From Pyrinomonadaceae bacterium (GTDB taxonomy: Bacteria > Acidobacteriota > Blastocatellia > Pyrinomonadales > Pyrinomonadaceae): a DNA stretch of 34,584 nt. Below the pieces are notes generated by a model. It ran no database searches. It had not been told where the DNA came from and worked only from the letters and a program-made list of their open reading frames with translations. Made by a program: the position numbers and the translations under genes. The DNA lies in the NCBI GenBank assembly GCA_019694345.1, contig JAIBCA010000029.1, positions 1 through 34,584 of the forward strand. Reading direction: 5' to 3'. This document shows positions 1 to 9,585 of this stretch, one piece after another (the first letter of the stretch is position 1; each line of letters starts with the position of its first letter).

Positions 1-106
1 TTGCCGGGCGTTTACGGTTTTCCGGCACATCTGCGCCATTGCTGCCGTGATTGCAGCGTGATAGACTTTTCGTTTCGCGTTTTGACCTTTTACGCAACAA
101 AGCTGA

Positions 107-1480
107 ATGCCGCTACGATCAGTCCACATCACAAATTACTACCATAAGAATTCCGGCGGTATCAGCACTTCCTACAACAATCTGCTCGCGGCCGCCGAAC
201 GTCACCGGCGGTACATTCGCCTGATCGTGCCGGGCGAGGCGGAGGCTGTCGAGGATGTCAACGATTTTGCCAGGATCTATTACGTACCGGCCAAATACTC
301 GCCGGTTTTCGATAAGAGATACCGGATCATGATGCCGTGGCAATACATGATGAGCGGTTCGATCATTCGCAATATCTTGCTTGAAGAAAAGCCGGATCTG
401 ATCGAGGTCACCGATAAATACACGCTCAGCATTATGGGAGCAATGGTCCGCGGCAATAAATTCAAGAAGCTGGGTCGGCCGATCATGGTCCATTTCTCTT
501 GTGAGCGAATGGACGACAACATCGGATCATTTATGATCGGCGGTAAGTTCGGCGAATGGGTCGCTCGCCGGATAATGGGCAATTACAACCTGCCGAGCTT
601 TGACTATCACATCGCAAATTCTGCCTACACGGCCGACGAGTTTTATCGGTCATATCGTGCCGCTGACAATCCGAAACGGTCGGAATGGTTCTTCAACAAA
701 TGCTGGCAGTTCTTCGGGGCTCCGAGAGTGCCCGTCAGCGAGCGGATCAAGGTCTGTCCACGCGGGGTCGACATTTGGCAGTTCTCGCCCGATCGTGGTT
801 CAGACGAGATCGCCGTCGAGATGCGGCGAAAGGCCGGCATCTCGGACGACGCGGTAATGATGCTCTACGCCGGGCGAATTTCGCCGGAAAAGAACATCGG
901 CCTGCTCATCGATATGATGAAGCAGCTCGCCAATGACCCGGACAATGATTATCGCCTGCTCGTTGCGGGCGCCGGTCCGCAGGCCGAGTGGCTGCAGCAG
1001 CAGGCTGACAAACATTGCCCGGGCCGGATCATCCAACTCGGCCATCTCGAAAAAGGCGTCCTGTGCGGCTATTATGCCAAGGCCGACATCTTCGTCCACC
1101 CTAATCCGCGTGAGCCCTTCGGCATCGCTCCGCTTGAGGCAATGGCGTCGGGCGTGCCGACCGTCGCTCCGAACGCGGGCGGTATTCTTTCCTACGCAAC
1201 AAATGATAACGCGTGGCTCGTCGAGCCGACCGGCGAAGCATTTGCCGCGGCGGTCCGCGAAGTCGTCTCGAACCCCGAACTTCGGGCGGCAAAGACCGAG
1301 CTTGCTCTTCGCACGGCACTCAGCAATACGCGCGAGGCATCGACCGACAATCTGATCGCGACTTACGATAGGATCTTCGAGGATTTTCATTCGCGAAAAG
1401 AGCTGTTTCTCGACTGCCCCGAGGCAAGATCCTTCAACTACGTCGAATTGACCAAGGATCAGGACGAAATTGATGACTGA
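107..1480 (+). CDS. Glycosyltransferase family 4 (GT-B fold)
   Basis: The 457-residue product transfers a sugar from an activated donor to an unidentified acceptor, probably at the inner face of the cytoplasmic membrane. The N-terminus has the usual acceptor-side pattern (HITNYYHKNSGGIS, residues 7-20). The C-terminal half is a typical donor-binding domain: LYAGRISPEKNIGLL near 253-267, and the EX7E motif in REPFGIAPLEAMASG with Glu336 and Glu344. There is no signal peptide or membrane segment. The ATG at 107 has no obvious Shine-Dalgarno sequence. The last 8 bases overlap the start of the next gene, which suggests translational coupling with the membrane protein and permease downstream. The family is certain; the substrate cannot be read from the sequence. 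Confidence 0.9.
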   Translation: MPLRSVHITNYYHKNSGGISTSYNNLLAAAERHRRYIRLIVPGEAEAVEDVNDFARIYYVPAKYSPVFDKRYRIMMPWQYMMSGSIIRNILLEEKPDLIEVTDKYTLSIMGAMVRGNKFKKLGRPIMVHFSCERMDDNIGSFMIGGKFGEWVARRIMGNYNLPSFDYHIANSAYTADEFYRSYRAADNPKRSEWFFNKCWQFFGAPRVPVSERIKVCPRGVDIWQFSPDRGSDEIAVEMRRKAGISDDAVMMLYAGRISPEKNIGLLIDMMKQLANDPDNDYRLLVAGAGPQAEWLQQQADKHCPGRIIQLGHLEKGVLCGYYAKADIFVHPNPREPFGIAPLEAMASGVPTVAPNAGGILSYATNDNAWLVEPTGEAFAAAVREVVSNPELRAAKTELALRTALSNTREASTDNLIATYDRIFEDFHSRKELFLDCPEARSFNYVELTKDQDEIDD

Positions 1481-2291
1481 GATCGCCGTAAAAGATACAC
1501 CGGCCGAACATGCCTCGCCGACCGTCCGCGAGGCGTGGTTCGCTGTCCTGCGGGAGCCGAGTTTGTTCATCCGCCATTGGAATTACAAGGGCGCGGTCCT
1601 CAGTTCCGCGTTTCGTGCCCCGATCTTTCTGGTGACATATCTGGCGGCCCGCGAGAGCCTCAAGCTTGCGGTCGCTGCGGCGGCGGTCCAGTTCACTTTT
1701 CGTTTTCTGTTCGCGGGACTGACCGGTTACCTGATCCAAGCGATGCGGCGGGTCGAACCGGCGTGGAAGGCGGTCGTCTCGATCCTTCTGGTCGTCCCGC
1801 TTGTCAGCCATTTGTTCGAATTTCTCGTTCAGGCGGCATTTGTCCACTACACCGAAACGTCCGATTATACCGGCAAGGCGATCGTCCGCTCGATCGTCTT
1901 TTCGATCTTCTCGTCGCTCTTCGCCTTTTACATTATGCGGCGAAACGTACTGATCGTCGGCGAGCACGACAGCCGCTCGCTGTTCAGCGACGTGCTGCGG
2001 CTGCCACGGCTCGTCTGGGATTTTATGTCGTTCGTGCCCGACGAGATGCTCGCACTGCTGCGTCGCGGAGCTTACGCCGGTGCGGCGATCGCATTTATCG
2101 CGTGGGGGCTTTTTTCCCAGATGGTCGGCTGGGCTTTGACTTCCCGATCGATCTGGACTTACGGCGGCGGCAAAGACCTCGGTATACTCAAGTACTGGGG
2201 CGTTGACGGTTTGATCCTGATGGCGATCGCGGTGGTACTGGCTCAACTGCGTTACTCATACAACGAGCGCCGCGGTCTCAAGAATATTTAG
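1473..2291 (+). CDS. Unknown multi-pass membrane protein
   Basis: A 272-residue protein with about five or six hydrophobic segments and a short polar N-terminus. I do not recognise a family. I chose ATG 1473 because AGGA (1461-1464) lies 8 bases upstream; the TTG at 1470 is in frame but poorer. The gene overlaps the glycosyltransferase stop by 8 bases, and its own stop lies 3 bases before the permease start, so the three genes are almost certainly one transcript. A role in presenting or moving the product of the upstream glycosyltransferase is possible but is only inferred from position. Confidence 0.8.
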   Translation: MTEIAVKDTPAEHASPTVREAWFAVLREPSLFIRHWNYKGAVLSSAFRAPIFLVTYLAARESLKLAVAAAAVQFTFRFLFAGLTGYLIQAMRRVEPAWKAVVSILLVVPLVSHLFEFLVQAAFVHYTETSDYTGKAIVRSIVFSIFSSLFAFYIMRRNVLIVGEHDSRSLFSDVLRLPRLVWDFMSFVPDEMLALLRRGAYAGAAIAFIAWGLFSQMVGWALTSRSIWTYGGGKDLGILKYWGVDGLILMAIAVVLAQLRYSYNERRGLKNI

Positions 2292-2294
2292 AAG

Positions 2295-3395
2295 ATGCTC
2301 GAATTGGTATTCGCAAATTTACGTGTCCGGCCGTTTCGCACAATGATCAGCGTGATCGGTGTCGCTCTCGGCGTTGTTCTCGTTGTGCTTTTCACCGGGC
2401 TCGCCCGCGGCATGACGACCGATATGGCAAAGCGTGCGACCAACTGGAAGGCCGAGATCGTTTTCTCGCGTGCCGGCGGGATGGAATTCACCAGTTCGAA
2501 TATGAACGTCGATACCGCCTATGTCGAAAAGCTGCGTGGCATCGACGGCGTCGCATCGGCCGTGCCGGTCGGGCGGTATATCACACCCAATACAAAAGGC
2601 CGTTTCGGCGTGCTCCAGCTTGACGGCGTAGATTGGGAGCCGTTCGCGGCAATGAATGACATGCGGCTCGTCGCAGGGCGCGGAGCGACGGCCGTGAACG
2701 AGGTCATCCTCGACAGCCGCCAGTTTCGTGAGGACAAGGTCTCGCTTGGCGATGAGATCGAGCTTTTCGGCGGTAAAAAGTACAAGGTCGTCGGCGTTTT
2801 TGAGCCGCCGTCAGGTTCGCGGATCAAAATGTCGCTGGCCGCGATGCAGGACGCACTCGGTGCTGCCGACAAATGCACATACATCCTGGTCAAGCTCAAG
2901 GATGGTGCCGACACCGACGCGGTCGCCGCCGCGATCAACGCCAAACTGCCCGGCAACAAGATCAATCTTACACGCGAGCTCGTCATTGACGCGCAGGAAC
3001 GCATTCCGGGCCTCAACACCTTTTTACGGGTGCTGGTCGGGCTCGGAGCCTTTGTCTCGACCATCTTCGTCCTGCTTTCGATGTACACGACCATAACCGA
3101 ACGCCGTAAAGAGATCGGGATACTCAAATCGCTCGGTGCATCGAGGAGTTTTATCATCAAGGTGATCGAGGGCGAGGCGTTCATGATCGGGCTTTTAGGG
3201 ACGATCCTCGGGTTTGCGACGTCATTTATCGCATCGTGGGCGATCGGATACAAGTTCGAACTGCCTTTTCAGTTCAACGCGGGCTGGATGATCTCAGCGA
3301 TAGTTATCGCGATCGGCGGCAGCCTCTTCGGGGCTCTTTACCCGGCATGGCGGGCGTCGATGATCGATCCTGTCAAAGTGATGGTCAACGAATAA
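2295..3395 (+). CDS. MacB/FtsX-type ABC transporter permease
   Basis: The 366-residue protein has the MacB architecture: one N-terminal TM helix (about 15-35), a large extracytoplasmic domain (about 45-230), then three C-terminal TM helices that form the FtsX domain. The cytoplasmic coupling segment ITERRKEIGILKSLGASRS between TM2 and TM3 is highly characteristic, and the ending LYPAWRASMIDPVKVMVNE is typical. Such permeases work with a LolD/MacB-like ATPase and usually handle lipoproteins, peptides or envelope stress rather than import. No ATPase gene is present in this operon or elsewhere in the window, so a partner must be encoded elsewhere. The 3' end overlaps the convergent EamA gene by 11 bases. 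Confidence 0.9.
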   Translation: MLELVFANLRVRPFRTMISVIGVALGVVLVVLFTGLARGMTTDMAKRATNWKAEIVFSRAGGMEFTSSNMNVDTAYVEKLRGIDGVASAVPVGRYITPNTKGRFGVLQLDGVDWEPFAAMNDMRLVAGRGATAVNEVILDSRQFREDKVSLGDEIELFGGKKYKVVGVFEPPSGSRIKMSLAAMQDALGAADKCTYILVKLKDGADTDAVAAAINAKLPGNKINLTRELVIDAQERIPGLNTFLRVLVGLGAFVSTIFVLLSMYTTITERRKEIGILKSLGASRSFIIKVIEGEAFMIGLLGTILGFATSFIASWAIGYKFELPFQFNAGWMISAIVIAIGGSLFGALYPAWRASMIDPVKVMVNE

Positions 3396-4266
3396 CTACC
3401 CTTTTGGCGCCGATAATGGTCGCCGATATGCCACCGAGTATGAACGCCGCCGCGATCACAAGTCGCGGCGATGTCGTTTCTCCCAACAGCACAATGCCCA
3501 GTAACGCTGCGATCACCGGCACTGTCAGTTGAAGTACGGCAGATCTTGTCGTCGTGTGATATTTCAATGCGGCGTACCAGACCGTGTAACCGATCCCCGA
3601 CGCCAACGCCCCGGAAAGTACGGCAAACAAAACTCCGCGGACGGTCAAATGCAGGTTTGGAATAACGACGACACCCGCGATCAAAGCAAACGGCAGCGTG
3701 CGGACAAAATTATTCCTCGTCAGAGCGAGCGGGTCGCCGGCACCTTTTCCCTGCAGTGTGTATAACCCCCACGAGCCGCCCGCGGCGGCCATTAGCAGCG
3801 AACCATTCAACGGCGGTGATTCGATGCCGGGCAGCATGAGATACATCAGCCCGCCAAAAGCCATGGCCACGCCGAAAAGTTCAACGATCCCCGGCCGTTC
3901 GCCCCGTACGACCGCCATCGCGATCATGGTCAATTGAACAGAACCGAAGAGGATCAGAGCACCTGTCCCCGCAGGCAGGCTCAGATACGCTGTCGAAAAG
4001 CAGATCGCATAGATAAACAGATAGATCGCCGATCGCCAGCTGCCTATCCTTGCCGGCGTTTCGGCCGTCTGTCTGACTGATTGCGAGCGTCTGCCGGCAA
4101 GAATGCCGATGAGGGCCAATGCGGCCGCCCCGGAAGCGAGCCGAACGGCAGTAAAACCTACCGCGTCCGCCTCGTCACCCCGCAACGCCACTCGACACAA
4201 GATCGAATTGAACGCAAAAGCGGTCAGCGCAAAGGCGGTGTAGGTTATCGTCTTGATCAAGGCCAT
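3385..4266 (-). CDS. EamA/DMT-family transporter
   Basis: A 293-residue inner-membrane protein with about ten TM helices arranged as two EamA repeats (roughly 6-140 and 150-288), the standard drug/metabolite transporter layout. The second repeat contains the familiar LTVPVIAALLGIVLLGE stretch. I chose the ATG at 4266 because GGAG lies about 7 bases upstream and the length matches the family; an in-frame extension to 4353 would add a polar, non-membrane N-terminus. The substrate is unknown; members export amino acids, metabolites or drugs. It is convergent with the permease gene and overlaps its stop, leaving no room for an intrinsic terminator between them. Confidence 0.88.
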   Translation of the reverse strand: MALIKTITYTAFALTAFAFNSILCRVALRGDEADAVGFTAVRLASGAAALALIGILAGRRSQSVRQTAETPARIGSWRSAIYLFIYAICFSTAYLSLPAGTGALILFGSVQLTMIAMAVVRGERPGIVELFGVAMAFGGLMYLMLPGIESPPLNGSLLMAAAGGSWGLYTLQGKGAGDPLALTRNNFVRTLPFALIAGVVVIPNLHLTVRGVLFAVLSGALASGIGYTVWYAALKYHTTTRSAVLQLTVPVIAALLGIVLLGETTSPRLVIAAAFILGGISATIIGAKRVVIR

Positions 4267-4357
4267 CAAAAACTCCGCTGAACGCGTCAATTGCCCCGCT
4301 GAGGGTGATCTTTCCGGCGCCGGACGCGTTGAGCGGTCGAATTTCGGACGCAAACGC

Positions 4358-5971
4358 CTAATCTTCTTTGGTTTCAGCAGCGTCCGACGAGTCCTTTTTC
4401 TCGGGCCGCATATGCGGGAAAAGAATGACGTCGCGGATCGAGTGTTTGTTGGTCAGCAGCATTACCAGGCGGTCGATGCCGATGCCGATGCCTGCGGCGG
4501 GCGGCATTCCGTAGCTGAGCGCTCGGATGTAATCTTCGTCAAGCACCATCGCCTCTTCGTCACCGCCCTCGCGCTGTGCCATCTGATCCACAAAACGCTC
4601 GTACTGCTCACGCGGGTCGTTCAACTCGCTGAAACCGTTCGCAACCTCCATGCCATTGATAAACAGCTCGAACCGTTCAGCAATGTTCGGATCTTTGGGA
4701 TCGGCCTTGGATAGCGGCGAGATGCTCTTGGGAAAGTCCACGATGAACGTCGGCTGGATCAAATTCGGTTCGGCATGCTCGTCGAAAAGCTCAGTGATGT
4801 TCGCGTCTGTGATCTCGGCATCCGGGGCGTACTTCAGGATCGATTCGCGCATCGTGATCCGTTCGAATTTGCTGAAATCGATCTCTTTGCCCTCATATTT
4901 TACCTGCAGTCCACCGGCCGCTTTTCGCACGCTGTCACGCATCAACTCCTCGCAAAAGTCCATCATCCCCTCGACATCCATATAGGCACAGTAGAATTCG
5001 AGCATTGTAAACTCGGGGTTGTGCTTGTATGAGATGCCCTCGTTGCGAAAGTTGCGGTTGAGTTCGTAAACCTTTTCAAAGCCGCCGACGACGAGCCGCT
5101 TGAGATAAAGCTCCGGTGCGATCCTGGCGTAAAGTTTGATGTCGAGAGCGTTGTGGTGCGTCTCAAAAGGCTTTGCGGCCGCACCCGTCGCCTTTGGCGT
5201 CAGCATCGGCGTTTCGACCTCGACGTAACCCGCATCTTCGAGAAAGCGCCGGAGCGACGAGATGGTCTTGGCACGCACCTCAAAAACCTCTCTCGTCGTC
5301 AGGCCTTCGTGCTCGACCGCCAGCGACGATCCGATCAGGTCGTAGTACCGCTGACGCTGACGGATCTCGGCGTCGGCGATGCCGTGCATCTTGTCGGGCA
5401 TCGGCAGCATTGACTTGGCGAGGAACTGCAGCTTTTCGATATGCACGCTGAGCTCGCCCGTGTTGGTGATGAACAGATAACCCTCGACGCCTATAAAATC
5501 GCCGTGATCGAGCAGCTTCCAGGCGTTCCAGCCGTTTTCGGCGTCGAGCGTATCCAGGCCGTCATTCTTGACGAGCGCCACGCCGCCCTTTTTGTCGCAA
5601 TAGACCTGCAGTTTGCTGATACCGTCAGTTAGATGGACAAAATTCCCACGCGGAGGCGTCGTCAGGCGGCCTGAGATGCGGACGATGCCAAATGCACGAA
5701 GTCGTTCGTTCAACGCGTCCTTGACCTCTGCCGGCGGCCTTTCTCGTTCCGCAAGCGTCGCGACCACCGCCGCGATCTCCTCGACGACCTTTGCAACCGG
5801 CCCAAACGCCTTTATCGCGGTGATCGTGTCCTCGCTGCCGCTCACCATTGTACGTGCGAATTTGTTCGGATAAACGTTGCCCGTCAGTTCGCGCAGGGCG
5901 TTCAGGGACGCCAAACGCGCTTCGGTCTGGTCATTTTGTTCGATGATCTCGTCAAATGCAGGAATGCTCAT
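4358..5971 (-). CDS. lysS: Lysyl-tRNA synthetase, class II
   Basis: The 537-residue enzyme charges tRNA-Lys with lysine using ATP. An N-terminal OB-fold anticodon-binding domain ([20 protein letters not shown]) is followed by the LysRS signature [21 protein letters not shown]. The class II core has motif 1 around EVETPMLT, motif 2 with the FRNEG loop, and motif 3 [14 protein letters not shown] near the C-terminus. It is longer than the usual 490-505 residues because about 40-50 residues separate the YPNKF segment from the OB fold. ATG 5971 is preferred: it gives the expected N-terminus and sits 13 bases after a good -10 (TATAAT). No Shine-Dalgarno is visible. The gene is divergent from mfd. 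Confidence 0.95.
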   Translation of the reverse strand: MSIPAFDEIIEQNDQTEARLASLNALRELTGNVYPNKFARTMVSGSEDTITAIKAFGPVAKVVEEIAAVVATLAERERPPAEVKDALNERLRAFGIVRISGRLTTPPRGNFVHLTDGISKLQVYCDKKGGVALVKNDGLDTLDAENGWNAWKLLDHGDFIGVEGYLFITNTGELSVHIEKLQFLAKSMLPMPDKMHGIADAEIRQRQRYYDLIGSSLAVEHEGLTTREVFEVRAKTISSLRRFLEDAGYVEVETPMLTPKATGAAAKPFETHHNALDIKLYARIAPELYLKRLVVGGFEKVYELNRNFRNEGISYKHNPEFTMLEFYCAYMDVEGMMDFCEELMRDSVRKAAGGLQVKYEGKEIDFSKFERITMRESILKYAPDAEITDANITELFDEHAEPNLIQPTFIVDFPKSISPLSKADPKDPNIAERFELFINGMEVANGFSELNDPREQYERFVDQMAQREGGDEEAMVLDEDYIRALSYGMPPAAGIGIGIDRLVMLLTNKHSIRDVILFPHMRPEKKDSSDAAETKED

Positions 5972-5984
5972 AATTGAATCTCTG

Positions 5985-6013
5985 ATTATAGTTAACCGCC
6001 CCCGACTCAGCAA
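5985..6013 (-). promoter_or_regulatory. Candidate sigma70-type promoter of lysS
   Basis: Read on the minus strand, TTGCTG (6013-6008) and a perfect TATAAT (5990-5985) are separated by 17 bases. The predicted transcript start is near 5978, only about 7 bases before the lysS ATG at 5971, so the mRNA would be almost leaderless. This fits the absence of a Shine-Dalgarno sequence. Confidence 0.55.
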
Positions 6014-6043
6014 ACATCTTTCGAATATGGCAGAATATATGAA

Positions 6044-6087
6044 CCGCAGGAAAGCGTCGACCGCCCGTCGGAAGGCGCTTTCTGCGG
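6044..6087 (+). promoter_or_regulatory. Stable hairpin in the mfd leader
   Basis: CCGCAG (6044-6049), a single bulged G, and AAAGCG (6051-6056) pair with CGCTTT (6076-6081) and CTGCGG (6082-6087). An inner CGAC/GTCG helix (6058-6061 with 6067-6070) closes a CGCCC loop. The structure ends 12 bases before the mfd ATG. No T tract follows on the plus strand, so it looks more like an mRNA leader structure than a terminator. Confidence 0.5.
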
Positions 6088-6099
6088 CTAAGTGCGTTT

Positions 6100-9000
6100 A
6101 TGGCGGAGCAACTCGACGAAATACGGCGGCAGATCGAACGCGGTACCCGCGTCATAAGCCTCAGCGGGCTGATCTCGCCGGCGGCCAAGGCATCGGTGCT
6201 GGCGCGCCTGCACTCGGCGACCGGCAGGACGTTCGTCGTCGTTACGAGTTCGAACAGCGAAATGGAGACCTGGCTGGGCGACCTTTCGTACTTTGCCGGC
6301 GGGACCGGGATCATTTCGCTGCCGTCGTTTGAGATCGATCCGTACTCGGGAGCCTCGCCCCACGCCGAGACGCAGGAAAGGCGTGCCCTCGCCCTTTGGC
6401 AAATGCGAGAGCGGGCCGCGGGCTTTGTCGTGCTGCCGGCACGCTCGCTGATACAACGTACCGTTTCGCCGGCCGCGATCTCCGCGATGGGCTGCGTACT
6501 TCGCCGCGATGCCGACCTGCCGCCCGAGACACTCATCGAAACGCTTTTCGCCGGTGGTTATGTTCGCGAAGAACCTCTGTTCGGGCCGGGCCAATTCTCC
6601 GTCCGCGGCGGCATCATCGACATATGGTCGCCCGACGCCGCATCGCCCGCCCGCGTTGAGTTCTTTGGCGATACGATCGACTCGATCCGCACCTTTGACC
6701 CTGACACACAGTTATCGATCTCACATATCGACACGGTCGCTGTTGCTCCGATGCGTGAGACCGCCGTTACCGAACAGGACCTCTGGGATTGGGCGTTCTT
6801 TGCCCGTGAGCGGTTCGGCGATGACAGATTTTATCGAAATCTGAAGGACCGTACCGATTTTGCCGACGAGGGTGAGCCTTTTTCCGGCTGGGAGTTTTTG
6901 CTGCCGCTCGTCAAGCCACTCGACGGGACGATTTTCGATCACCTGCCGGAAAGCATATTCGTCATAGATGAACCGTCGATGATCGAAAGGTCGTTGGGCG
7001 AGATGTTCGAGCACCTCGATGTGGGCTTTGCCTCGATCAGCGAAGCCGGTGATGTCGGCCTGCCGCCGCAGGAATTGTTTCTGACGGCCGACGAACTCCG
7101 CTCGACGATCGATAGCAAAACGCGGATCGAACTGCGCTCGCTTGGCCGCACGGCCGCCGTCACCGATGATGAATTTGCCGTCGGCGAGTCTGACGCGGCA
7201 AAACCGCTTTTCTTATTCCCGTCGGTCGAAAAGGCGGCCGAGATCGAGCTGATATCGCGCTCGACGCGGCGATTTAACGGCGACATCCCCGCATTTATCG
7301 GTCAGCTTACCCTCACCGCGGGCAAGGACGAGCGGCCGGGCGGTACGGAGATCGTCGTTCTAACGGCCGGCATGGCAGAACGCGTCCGCGAGATCCTCAA
7401 TGAATACAACGCTCCGATGCCTTCGGACGCGATCCGCGTCGGCCGCATCTCCGGCGGATACGAAATGCCGGCTTTCGGCACGGTCACCTATACGGAAAGA
7501 GATATTTTCGGTGAGATCGCCGGTGACGGATCGCCGACGGTGATAAATAAGGCGGCGACGAGCCGCAAATCAAAACTCGGTGCATTCATCTCGGACTTTC
7601 GCGACCTCAAGGCCGGCGACTACGTCGTCCACATCGATCACGGCATCGGCCGCTTTGACTCGCTGCAGACCATCTCGTCGCAGGGATCTGAGCGCGAATT
7701 CATGCTGCTCATCTACGCGGACAACACCAAGCTGTTCGTCCCCGTCGAGCGTATGGACCTCGTATCCCGATATTCATCGGGCGAAGCGACCTCACCGACG
7801 CTCGACCGACTCGGCGGCATCGGCTGGCAAAAGACCAAGGCCAAGGCCAAACGGGCAATGCGGGACATGGCGGACGAGCTGCTCAAGCTCTATGCCGAAC
7901 GAAAACTCGTCCGCGGCCATGCATTTCCGCCCGACGCACCGTGGCAGCACGAATTTGAGGACGCTTTCCCTTTCGAGCTGACGGTCGATCAGGCATCTGC
8001 GATCGCCGACGTCAAAAACGATATGGAATCCGCGATGCCGATGGACCGTTTGATAATCGGTGACGTCGGTTACGGCAAGACCGAGGTCGCCATGCGCGCG
8101 GCTTTCAAGGCGGTGATGGACGGCAGACAGGTCGCCGTGCTGACGCCGACGACCGTGCTGGCTTACCAGCATTTCGAAACGTTCAAAAAGCGATTTGCCG
8201 CTTTTCCGATCAAGGTCGAACTGCTTTCGCGTTTTCGCTCGGGCAAGGATCAAAAGGCTGTCGCCGAGCTCGCCGGCAAGGGCGAGGTCGATGTCGTGAT
8301 CGGCACGCACCGAATACTCTCAAACGACGTCAAACTGCCCAAACTCGGCCTCGTCATCGTTGACGAGGAGCAGCGTTTCGGCGTCGGCCACAAAGAGAAG
8401 CTCAAACAGCTCAAGAAAAAGGTCGATGTACTGACGCTCTCGGCTACCCCGATCCCTCGTACGCTTAATATGTCGCTGCTCGGGATGCGAGATATGTCGG
8501 TGATCGAAACTCCGCCCCGCGACCGTCTGGCGATCAATACGCAGGTCGTTCAGTTCTCGGAGGGCGTTATCCGCTCTGCCGTCGAACTCGAACTCGCCCG
8601 CAACGGCCAGGTCTTTTTCATTCACAATCGCGTCGAATCTATCGAATCGGTCGCGGCACTGATCCAGAAGATCGTCCCGTCGGCGCGCATTGCGATCGGC
8701 CACGGACAGATGAATGAAAAGGAAATGGAAGATGTGATGCTCGATTTTATCGACTTCAAATACGACATCCTCGTCGCCACTACCATTATCGAGAACGGCA
8801 TCGATATCCCCCGGGCGAATACCATCATTATCAATCGGGCGGACAACTATGGCCTTTCGCAGCTGTATCAGCTCCGCGGCCGAGTCGGGCGTTCGAACCG
8901 GCGTGCATACGCATATCTTCTTATCCCAAGCGAGCTCGAACTAACGCCTATCGCCCGCCGGCGGCTGGCCGCCATCCGCGAGTTTTCTGATCTCGGGGCC

Positions 9001-9585
9001 GGATTCAGGCTCGCGGCACTCGACCTCGAACTTCGCGGTGCGGGCAATATCCTCGGCGGCCAGCAATCCGGGCATCTCGACGCCCTCGGATTCGACCTTT
9101 ACACCAAGATGCTCGAGCGGACGATCGCCGAGATACGCGGCGACGAGATCGCGGACGAGACCAGCGTCGCTATCAATCTCGGCGTAGATGTCGCGATCCC
9201 GAAAGATTACATCAGCGAGACGAGCCAGCGACTGCGAACCTATAAACGTATATCGTCGGCCGAGTCCGATGAAGAGATAACCCGGATCCATGCCGAGATC
9301 GAGGACCGGTACGGCCGCATTCCGCGTTCGGTCGAGAATCTTTTCGCCTATGCTCGCTTGCGAAAGCTGGCCGAGAGGATGGCCATCGTGTCTGTCGACC
9401 GCACGGCCGACGGCGTGGCGATCAAACTCGGCGATTCGGCAAAGGTAGATCCCGAGCGGTTGTTGACGTTTGTAAATGAAAATGAAGGGTCGAGCTTCTC
9501 GCCAAGCGGCATATTGCGGGTGGCGGTCAACAACGCCGACCCGATCGGCACCGCCGATACCACGCTCAACAGTATCCGCGGCTAA
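6100..9585 (+). CDS. mfd: Transcription-repair coupling factor Mfd
   Basis: The 1161-residue ATPase (E. coli Mfd is 1148) removes RNA polymerase stalled at lesions and recruits UvrA. Domains in order: a UvrB-like N-terminal module (LPSFEIDPYSGASPH, then QFSVRGGIIDIWSP); the RNA-polymerase-interaction domain (AGDYVVHIDHGIGRFDSL, about 500-600); a RecG-like superfamily 2 motor with Walker A GDVGYGKTE (Lys660) and DEEQ box at 755-758; helicase motifs ATTIIENGIDIPRANT and QLYQLRGRVGRS; and a C-terminal TRCF domain (ISETSQRLRTYKRI onward). All key residues are present. There is no Shine-Dalgarno before ATG 6100, and the leader is highly structured. The stop overlaps the convergent gene at 9582 by 4 bases. 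Confidence 0.97.
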   Translation: MAEQLDEIRRQIERGTRVISLSGLISPAAKASVLARLHSATGRTFVVVTSSNSEMETWLGDLSYFAGGTGIISLPSFEIDPYSGASPHAETQERRALALWQMRERAAGFVVLPARSLIQRTVSPAAISAMGCVLRRDADLPPETLIETLFAGGYVREEPLFGPGQFSVRGGIIDIWSPDAASPARVEFFGDTIDSIRTFDPDTQLSISHIDTVAVAPMRETAVTEQDLWDWAFFARERFGDDRFYRNLKDRTDFADEGEPFSGWEFLLPLVKPLDGTIFDHLPESIFVIDEPSMIERSLGEMFEHLDVGFASISEAGDVGLPPQELFLTADELRSTIDSKTRIELRSLGRTAAVTDDEFAVGESDAAKPLFLFPSVEKAAEIELISRSTRRFNGDIPAFIGQLTLTAGKDERPGGTEIVVLTAGMAERVREILNEYNAPMPSDAIRVGRISGGYEMPAFGTVTYTERDIFGEIAGDGSPTVINKAATSRKSKLGAFISDFRDLKAGDYVVHIDHGIGRFDSLQTISSQGSEREFMLLIYADNTKLFVPVERMDLVSRYSSGEATSPTLDRLGGIGWQKTKAKAKRAMRDMADELLKLYAERKLVRGHAFPPDAPWQHEFEDAFPFELTVDQASAIADVKNDMESAMPMDRLIIGDVGYGKTEVAMRAAFKAVMDGRQVAVLTPTTVLAYQHFETFKKRFAAFPIKVELLSRFRSGKDQKAVAELAGKGEVDVVIGTHRILSNDVKLPKLGLVIVDEEQRFGVGHKEKLKQLKKKVDVLTLSATPIPRTLNMSLLGMRDMSVIETPPRDRLAINTQVVQFSEGVIRSAVELELARNGQVFFIHNRVESIESVAALIQKIVPSARIAIGHGQMNEKEMEDVMLDFIDFKYDILVATTIIENGIDIPRANTIIINRADNYGLSQLYQLRGRVGRSNRRAYAYLLIPSELELTPIARRRLAAIREFSDLGAGFRLAALDLELRGAGNILGGQQSGHLDALGFDLYTKMLERTIAEIRGDEIADETSVAINLGVDVAIPKDYISETSQRLRTYKRISSAESDEEITRIHAEIEDRYGRIPRSVENLFAYARLRKLAERMAIVSVDRTADGVAIKLGDSAKVDPERLLTFVNENEGSSFSPSGILRVAVNNADPIGTADTTLNSIRG

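Noticed and set aside
1..61. Possible C-terminal tail of an upstream gene (frame ending TGA at 59-61)
   Set aside because: Only about 19 codons are visible and no motif is recognisable, so no gene can be supported in the first 106 bases.
1434..2246. 270-residue open frame on the minus strand
   Set aside because: Antisense to the membrane protein gene; very rich in R, D and Q, as expected for the reverse of hydrophobic codons.
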